Shown here: piece after piece, positions 7,743 to 12,188 of the stretch
How the letters are laid out: every line of letters begins with the position of its first letter
Position numbering within the stretch: position 1 is the stretch's first letter
NCBI GenBank assembly: GCA_964517115.1
Contig: CAZFBE010000027.1
Coordinates: forward strand, 1-12,188
DNA: 12,188 nucleotides
Direction of reading: 5' to 3'
Source of the DNA: UBA6624 sp964517115 [NCBI: uncultured bacterium]
GTDB lineage: Bacteria > UBP7 > UBA6624
Notes under the pieces: generated by a model
The model's input: the letters and a program-made list of their open reading frames with translations, nothing else
Told to the model about the DNA's origin: nothing
The model's database searches: none
Program-made: the position numbers and the translations under genes

Positions 7743-7803
7743 GGTACATGATTCTAATTCTTCTTTATTTCTTGGGGTTTATAATTTTGGAAAATAAGTA
7801 TTT
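7743..7803. promoter_or_regulatory. Divergent promoter region between the lipoprotein gene and mltG
   Basis: This 61-bp spacer is the only true intergenic gap inside the window. On the plus strand a perfect TATAAT lies at 7780-7785, which would give a transcript start near 7792 and a leader of about 12 bases before the mltG TTG. No good -35 box precedes it. On the minus strand the same AT block reads TATAAA (7783-7778), overlapping the plus-strand box. A second minus-strand candidate, TAGAAT at 7756-7751, would start transcription almost at the lipoprotein ATG. The assignment rests on sequence alone. Confidence 0.45.
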
Positions 7804-8829
7804 TTGAAAAATTTATCTTTAATTATCGGTTTTTTAGTTGTTTCTTTCTTCCTTTTTTTTGGTCCGACAGGTGTTTCTGGAGAATATGTTATTTGGAATC
7901 CTTCAAATTCAGAAGTTCATTTTGGCCCAAGAGAAATTTTAAAAAAATTACACAAAGAAAAGATTATCAGGCATCCAGCCTCTCTTCTTTTTATTTGGCG
8001 TTTTACAAATGGGGATACGAGGTTGAATGTTGGACCAATTCATTTGACAGGGGAAGAATGGGCTTGGGAGATATCTAAAAAATTAGAAGAATATAGACCA
8101 TATTATAAAAAAGTTACTATTTACGAAGGAGAGTCATTGGTTTCTTCTTATAAAAAATTGTGTAATTTGATTTTTGAGAATGATCAAATTTGTAAAAATA
8201 AAAAAATGTATGATTACAAATCAAATTACATCATTGCCAACACCTATAAGTTAGATCTTGTTGAAGGTTTTGAGTCACATGAGATAGAAGCAGGTTCATT
8301 TCAGTCTTATAGAAAAAAATACTTGAAAATAATTAATCCTTTATTTGTGTTTTCAAATGATTTTATGGAAAAGGAAAACTTGCCTGAAGATGAAGTGAAG
8401 AGGATTTTTACAATTGCTTCAATTATTGAATCTGAAACCAAGGTTGAAAGTGAAAAAAAGATCATTTCAGGGGTGATAGGAAATAGAGCTAAAAAAAACA
8501 TGAATTTTGAAATTGATGCAACTGTTTTATTTTGTTTTGAACTCTCTTTAAAATCTGATTTTTTAGACTCAGAAAAACCTACAAGGTTGTTTTACAAAGA
8601 TTTAGATATAGATTGTGAATATAACACTTATAAATATTCAGGTTTGCCTCCCGGGCCTATTTCTGCTCCTAGCTTTTCAAGTATCAATGCGGCGATTAAC
8701 CCTGCAAATCACAGTTATTATTTTTATGTTCTTGATAAAGATGGGGTTAATCATTACTTTTCTGAGACTTATGATGAACACTTAGGGTATATAAAGTTAT
8801 TAAGGGAGGATTTTGAAAGTGATTCCTAA
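7804..8829 (+). CDS. mltG: Endolytic murein transglycosylase MltG
   Basis: A 341-residue MltG (YceG-like) lytic transglycosylase, which cleaves nascent glycan strands in the periplasm and probably sets glycan length. One Phe-rich membrane anchor occupies residues 5-20. A LysM-like part follows (VTIYEGESL, about 104-112). The catalytic domain holds ASIIESETKV with the expected catalytic Glu209, YNTY at 273-276 and GLPPGPI at 280-286, then NPANHSYYFYV and HYFSETYDEH. Length is normal for the family. Two usual motifs are altered: EG(Y/F)LFPDTY reads EGFESHEIEAG near 154, and the usual QTDPTV reads EIDATV near 236. The start is TTG at 7804; an in-frame TAA lies three codons upstream, and the next Met would remove the membrane anchor. 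It leads a four-gene overlapping operon, its 3' end overlapping the HAD phosphatase gene by 11 bases. Confidence 0.93.
   Translation: MKNLSLIIGFLVVSFFLFFGPTGVSGEYVIWNPSNSEVHFGPREILKKLHKEKIIRHPASLLFIWRFTNGDTRLNVGPIHLTGEEWAWEISKKLEEYRPYYKKVTIYEGESLVSSYKKLCNLIFENDQICKNKKMYDYKSNYIIANTYKLDLVEGFESHEIEAGSFQSYRKKYLKIINPLFVFSNDFMEKENLPEDEVKRIFTIASIIESETKVESEKKIISGVIGNRAKKNMNFEIDATVLFCFELSLKSDFLDSEKPTRLFYKDLDIDCEYNTYKYSGLPPGPISAPSFSSINAAINPANHSYYFYVLDKDGVNHYFSETYDEHLGYIKLLREDFESDS
8804..8810 (+). promoter_or_regulatory. Strong Shine-Dalgarno that decides the yqeG start
   Basis: GGGAGGA sits inside the 3' end of mltG. It is 8 bases from the GTG at 8819 and only 2 from the in-frame TTG at 8813. The spacing selects GTG 8819 as the start of the HAD phosphatase gene. 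Confidence 0.7.
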
Positions 8830-9298
8830 ACCAACATTTTTTTCTGAAAGGCTGGAAGATATAAGCATGGATCAGGTAGAAAAATACAAAGCAATTTTGA
8901 TTGATGTTGACAATACGCTTCTCAAGCATCATCAGAAATCCATTTCCGAAAAAAAAAGAAAATGGCTATCCTCTATAAGAAAGAAAAAAATCAAGATCGC
9001 ACTTGCTTCAAATACCTCAAAAAAAAGAGCTCAGGATTTGTCGAAAATATTAAATCTTGATGTATTTGTTGCTTACAAACCTTTTCCTTTTTCAATAAGA
9101 AATTGGATTAGGGATAATGGATTTGAAACAAGAGATGTGTTATTGATTGGAGATCAGGTTTTCACAGATCATTTAGCTGCAATTTTTGCAAAGATAGACT
9201 CTGTTTTGGTGAAGCCTATGACTGATAGGGACTTCATCGTAACAAGATTAATTTCTAGAAGGTTGGAAAAGATAATCTACAATCTATGGTCCAAATGA
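8819..9298 (+). CDS. yqeG: YqeG family HAD-IIIA phosphatase
   Basis: A 159-residue haloacid-dehalogenase phosphatase of the YqeG/GEP4 type. Motif I is DVDNT with nucleophile Asp29 and acid Asp31, motif II is ASNTS at 63-67, the motif III Lys is Lys87 in AYKPFP, and motif IV is IGDQVFTD at 110-117. The leader PKPTFFSERLEDIS and the C-terminal FIVTRLISRRLEKII match the YqeG layout. GEP4 relatives dephosphorylate phosphatidylglycerophosphate, so a role in phosphatidylglycerol synthesis is plausible but not shown by the sequence. GTG 8819 is preferred over TTG 8813 because of the Shine-Dalgarno spacing. The stop overlaps the folD start as ATGA. Runs of nine A (8949-8957) and eight A (9019-9026) lie in the coding sequence. 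Confidence 0.88.
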   Translation: MIPKPTFFSERLEDISMDQVEKYKAILIDVDNTLLKHHQKSISEKKRKWLSSIRKKKIKIALASNTSKKRAQDLSKILNLDVFVAYKPFPFSIRNWIRDNGFETRDVLLIGDQVFTDHLAAIFAKIDSVLVKPMTDRDFIVTRLISRRLEKIIYNLWSK

Positions 9299-10122
9299 AA
9301 ATTGACGGAAAGCACATTTCTTCATTGGTTAGAGATGAAGTCAGAAAAAAGGTTTCTTTGCTTGGGAAAGACATCACTTTAGCGGTGCTTCTTGTAGGAG
9401 AGGATCCTGCTAGTTCAATATACGTGAAAGCTAAGGAGAAAGCTGCAGCTGAGGTCGGCATCAATTCCTTGGTAAAAAAGATTCCCTCTTCCTCAAGCCA
9501 AGACCAGGTTAATAGGATTGTTGAAGAGTGGGGAATGAGTTCAGATATTCATGGGATACTTGTTCAAATGCCACTTCCTTCTCACTTGGATTCAGATGAG
9601 GTTATAAGAAAAATTCCACCGTCTAAAGATGTTGATGGATTGACTCCTGCAAGTTTAGGTTCCTTGATAAGGAAAGAAAATATTATTGCAGCTTGTACCC
9701 CTAAAGGATGCATGAGGCTTTTACAAGAGTCAGGGTGTGATTTGAATGGCAAGAATGCAATAGTTGTTGGCAGGAGCATTCTTGTTGGCTTTCCGATGGC
9801 TACTTTGCTGACGCATGCAAATGCTACTGTTACACTTGCTCATAGTAGGACTAAGGATTTGGAAGGAAAGGTGAAAGAAGCTGACGTTGTTGTAGCAGCA
9901 ACTGGAATGCCTGGTTTGATAAAAGGGGGGTGGATTAAGAAAGGTGCCCATGTTCTTGATGTTGGAATAACAAGGACCGATGAGGGTCTTGTCGGGGATG
10001 TCGAATATGAAGAAGCTTCCAAACTCGCAAAAGCAATAACTCCTGTGCCAGGCGGAGTTGGCCCTATGACTGTGGCTATGCTTTTGGAAAATGTTTTTAT
10101 TTTGGCATCTCTTGAAAAGTGA
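9295..10122 (+). CDS. folD: Bifunctional methylenetetrahydrofolate dehydrogenase/cyclohydrolase FolD
   Basis: FolD interconverts 5,10-methylene-, 5,10-methenyl- and 10-formyl-tetrahydrofolate with NADP in the cytoplasm, supplying one-carbon units for purines and formyl-Met. The 275-residue protein is of normal size. The catalytic YVxxK motif is YVKAK, with Tyr43 and Lys47. Gln91 in LVQMPLP, Asp114 in KDVDGL, the CTPKGCMRLL loop at 134-143, the dinucleotide site VVGRSILVGFP at 157-167 and PVPGGVGPMTVAML near 250-263 are all present. ATG 9295 is chosen because it forms the ATGA overlap with the yqeG stop and gives the usual MxIDGK opening. An ATG nine bases earlier is possible. The stop overlaps the GTG start of the LptD-like gene (GTGA). 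Confidence 0.96.
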   Translation: MKIDGKHISSLVRDEVRKKVSLLGKDITLAVLLVGEDPASSIYVKAKEKAAAEVGINSLVKKIPSSSSQDQVNRIVEEWGMSSDIHGILVQMPLPSHLDSDEVIRKIPPSKDVDGLTPASLGSLIRKENIIAACTPKGCMRLLQESGCDLNGKNAIVVGRSILVGFPMATLLTHANATVTLAHSRTKDLEGKVKEADVVVAATGMPGLIKGGWIKKGAHVLDVGITRTDEGLVGDVEYEEASKLAKAITPVPGGVGPMTVAMLLENVFILASLEK

Positions 10123-11471
10123 ATTTTATAAATTTTTTACAAGTATTTATTTTTATTTTTTCACCAAATTTCTTCGCGGAAGAGGTAAATTACATTGATG
10201 GGAAATCTATAGAGGCAAAAGGAAATGTTGTTTTTGAAACAGAGGGCTTGACAGTTCTTTCTGAGTCTATAAAATTTGATACTGAGTATTCTTTTTTCTC
10301 CTCATCCTCTTTAACAGAGTTGATTTCTGGAAACCTTGTGTTCTCTTTAAGTGGGATTGATGGAGAATTCGATAGTGATAAAAATTCAATAGAAAAATTA
10401 GTTTCTGAAAATTTTGAATTAGACATTAGGTCTCTAGACCCCCTTTCTCCAAGTTGGATATTTGAAGGAGAGGATTTTTTATACGAAAATAAAAAATGGA
10501 CTTTTTCAAATATTAATTTTGGAAATTGGGAACCATTGGCTGATTCGGGGTTTTTGATTAGTGCAAAAAAATGTACTTTAGAAAAAATAGAAGGAGATTT
10601 GTACGAGTTGAATTTTGAAGATATAGATTTCTATGTACTTTCTAAAAAAATATTTTCTTTAAAAAGGATGAAGAGACAGTTTCGTTCAGAAGATGAATTT
10701 AGTAACATTCTTACTTTCGCACCTGTTTTGCAAAATCACGAAGATGAAGGGGTTATGTTGAGTTTCAAGTTAAAGGATTTCGGTGTTTTTGGAGGATTGT
10801 TATCAAGCTCGTTAACAACTAGTGAATCTGGTAAAACTGAATTGTTTATTGATGGAAAGCTCCCAATAGGGGACAAGGCATCTTTTTCTATTGGTTTAGG
10901 TTCTGTTTTTGAGGTTGATAAAAATGGAAGTGGTTATTGGGTATCTTCCTCGCCATCTTACAAAATGAATACTTTTTCAAAGAATGGAAATCAAAGATTT
11001 GATCTTGTTCTCGAAAGTGGGAGGTTTTCTGTAGACGACAGTTCCTTATTTAATGTTTCAGGAGGTAGTTTACTATTTGAAAAAGAATTTAGAAATTCTG
11101 TTTTTGATTTTCATTTTTCTCGCCTTTCTGGCAATTCAAAGAATTATGAATCTATCGGGGCTAATCTTTATTTCAAGAAATATTTATCAAAATCAAATTT
11201 TGTTTTTGGCCTTGGGCAAAGACAGGTTGAAGGGCTGAATCCAATTCCATCTCGACAGGGTTTTTCCTGGGAAGGCCCTTATTTTTCTTCATTTGTGAAC
11301 TTTTCAGAAGGTTGGGCTTTTAGGACGGTATCTGAATGGGATATCAACAAAAGTGATTTTGTTACAAATGAAGTTTCTTTAATAAAGTCATTCAATGGAA
11401 TTGCTTTGGAGATGGTTTTTGACACTGAAGAAAAACTTCTGTCTTTTTCTTTTGAACTTCTGTCTTTTTAG
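10119..11471 (+). CDS. Small LptD/OstA-like outer-membrane beta-barrel protein
   Basis: A 450-residue protein that I read as a short relative of LptD, the outer-membrane lipopolysaccharide translocon. A signal peptide (about 1-20, cut after NFFA) is followed by an OstA-type repetitive beta region: SIEAKGNVVFETEGLTVLSE at 30-49, GNLVFSLSGIDGEFD at 71-85, then AKKCTLEKIEGDLYELNFED near 149-168, the pattern usually seen before the LptD barrel. From about 200 to the end, strands with alternating hydrophobic residues suggest a barrel, closing on the terminal Phe450 typical of outer-membrane proteins. LptD is commonly over 700 residues, so the barrel here is about half size. Only one cysteine (Cys152) is present, so the disulfides of E. 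coli LptD cannot form. The GTG start overlaps the folD stop. The signal peptide lacks a positive n-region. It could instead be an OstA-fold protein with another cargo. Confidence 0.62.
   Translation: MNFINFLQVFIFIFSPNFFAEEVNYIDGKSIEAKGNVVFETEGLTVLSESIKFDTEYSFFSSSSLTELISGNLVFSLSGIDGEFDSDKNSIEKLVSENFELDIRSLDPLSPSWIFEGEDFLYENKKWTFSNINFGNWEPLADSGFLISAKKCTLEKIEGDLYELNFEDIDFYVLSKKIFSLKRMKRQFRSEDEFSNILTFAPVLQNHEDEGVMLSFKLKDFGVFGGLLSSSLTTSESGKTELFIDGKLPIGDKASFSIGLGSVFEVDKNGSGYWVSSSPSYKMNTFSKNGNQRFDLVLESGRFSVDDSSLFNVSGGSLLFEKEFRNSVFDFHFSRLSGNSKNYESIGANLYFKKYLSKSNFVFGLGQRQVEGLNPIPSRQGFSWEGPYFSSFVNFSEGWAFRTVSEWDINKSDFVTNEVSLIKSFNGIALEMVFDTEEKLLSFSFELLSF
11434..11469 (+). repeat. 15-bp direct repeat at the 3' end of the LptD-like gene
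   Basis: AACTTCTGTCTTTTT occurs exactly at 11434-11448 and again at 11455-11469, with a 21-base period (seven codons). It encodes the doubled LLSF motif in the terminal strand of the protein, and the second copy runs into the TAG stop. Confidence 0.85.
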
Positions 11472-11475
11472 GTTT

Positions 11476-12150
11476 TTATTCTTTTTCGCCTATTAAAAGG
11501 ATTGCTCCCATTGGAAGTAGTTCTTTTGCGTAGGTTACTTTCAATCCAGAATCTTCCATTGTTCTTTTCATCATGTCTATCCTGGGGAATGTTTTTACTG
11601 AGTTTTTTAAATAAAGATAAGACTCTTCGGGAGCATTGAAAAATCTAGATAAAAAAGGCATAATTGACATCCATAAATTAAAGAAAAACCTTGTAGTAAA
11701 ATTTTCAGGTTCAGCAACATCCAAACAGCCCCAATGCCCTCCTTTTTTCAAAGAGTTAACATGATTTTCTATTGTTTTTTTTATATTTGGAATGTTCCTA
11801 ATTCCAAAACTAATGGTTATTGCATCAAGATTGTCTAGTTTTGGCTTTGATGCATCGTCTTTGAAAAATTTAATTTCCAAGTTTTCTTTCACTGATCTTT
11901 TTTTTGCTATTTTTAACATATTCAAAGAAAGGTCACTTGCAAAAACTTCGGCACCATTTTCTGCAAGTATCATAGCTATATCCCCAGTTCCCGTGGCGAG
12001 ATCAAGCACCCTGTCCTTTTTTTTCACCTTTAGTTCCTGAACTAATTTTTTTTGCCAGATTCTATAGAGCCCAAATGTAATCACTTTATTCATCAAATCG
12101 TATTTTGGAGCTAGTTTTTCAAACATTTCAACCGAATGATCGCTTTTCAT
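11476..12150 (-). CDS. ubiE: UbiE/MenG family quinone-biosynthesis C-methyltransferase
   Basis: A 224-residue SAM-dependent methyltransferase of the UbiE/COQ5/MenG family. It methylates the quinone ring in the last steps of menaquinone (demethylmenaquinone) or ubiquinone synthesis. Family signatures visible are MFEKLAPKYDLMNKVITFG at 9-27, the SAM loop LDLATGTGDIA at 49-59, SDLSLNMLKIA at 72-82, SFGIRNIPN at 114-122, and SYLYLKNSVKTFP at 177-189. Whether the substrate is menaquinone or ubiquinone cannot be told. ATG 12150 is used; a TTG two codons upstream is the alternative. A possible -10 box CATAAT lies at 12178-12173 on the minus strand, and any -35 would be outside the window. The gene ends four bases from the convergent LptD-like gene with no visible terminator. 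Confidence 0.93.
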   Translation of the reverse strand: MKSDHSVEMFEKLAPKYDLMNKVITFGLYRIWQKKLVQELKVKKKDRVLDLATGTGDIAMILAENGAEVFASDLSLNMLKIAKKRSVKENLEIKFFKDDASKPKLDNLDAITISFGIRNIPNIKKTIENHVNSLKKGGHWGCLDVAEPENFTTRFFFNLWMSIMPFLSRFFNAPEESYLYLKNSVKTFPRIDMMKRTMEDSGLKVTYAKELLPMGAILLIGEKE

Positions 12151-12188
12151 AACCAATTATCTTATTAAAAATATTATGATTTACTAAA

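Noticed and set aside
7502-7807. A 101-codon plus-strand open frame crossing the divergent promoter region.
   Set aside because: It is antisense to the signal-peptide and N-terminal codons of the lipoprotein, has no family features, and would cover the promoter region.
11460-11510. A terminator between the LptD-like gene and ubiE.
   Set aside because: T-runs are present but I found no stem longer than about three base pairs around the 4-bp gap.
1-12188. CRISPR arrays, transposons, tRNA or rRNA genes, toxin-antitoxin or defence cassettes.
   Set aside because: No regularly spaced repeats, transposase motifs or cloverleaf sequences were seen, and nearly every base belongs to one of the nine assigned genes.

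Overview
The window is a compact, AT-rich (mid-30s % G+C by eye) bacterial chromosome segment carrying nine recognisable genes and almost no non-coding DNA. The only real spacer is a 61-bp divergent promoter region near 7743-7803. Neighbouring genes overlap by 1 to 11 bases, and two convergent gene pairs are separated by 1 and 4 bases. Start codons include TTG and GTG. A lipoprotein with an SPII signal, an LptD/OstA-like beta-barrel protein and an MltG lytic transglycosylase point to a cell with a peptidoglycan wall and an outer membrane (diderm). A UbiE/MenG methyltransferase points to quinone-based respiration. The density suggests a streamlined, perhaps planktonic, uncultured bacterium. I cannot name the phylum from the sequence alone.

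Layout. (1) Plus strand, about 30-2957: an aldehyde dehydrogenase, a small VOC/glyoxalase-fold protein and a GH5 cellulase-like glycosidase, read as one overlapping operon. A weak hairpin at 2956-2982 may end it. (2) Minus strand, 7742-2959: a lipoprotein with TPR and NHL repeats, followed by a shortened transcription-repair coupling factor (Mfd) that begins at a TTG overlapping the lipoprotein stop codon. (3) Plus strand, 7804-11471: mltG, a YqeG-type HAD phosphatase, folD and a small LptD/OstA-like outer-membrane protein, all overlapping. (4) Minus strand, 12150-11476: ubiE/menG, converging on the LptD-like gene.

How the genes fit together. Block 3 combines envelope biogenesis (mltG, the LptD-like protein, and possibly phospholipid synthesis through the YqeG/GEP4-type phosphatase) with one-carbon metabolism (folD). 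Block 2 couples a surface or periplasmic scaffold lipoprotein to a DNA repair translocase, probably only through shared transcription. Block 1 looks catabolic: a beta-glucan-type hydrolase with an aldehyde oxidoreductase.

I see no defence system, mobile element, CRISPR array, tRNA or rRNA. The most unusual items are the LptD-like protein at about half the usual size, the Mfd that lacks both arginines expected to contact UvrA, and the lipoprotein's multi-domain architecture.
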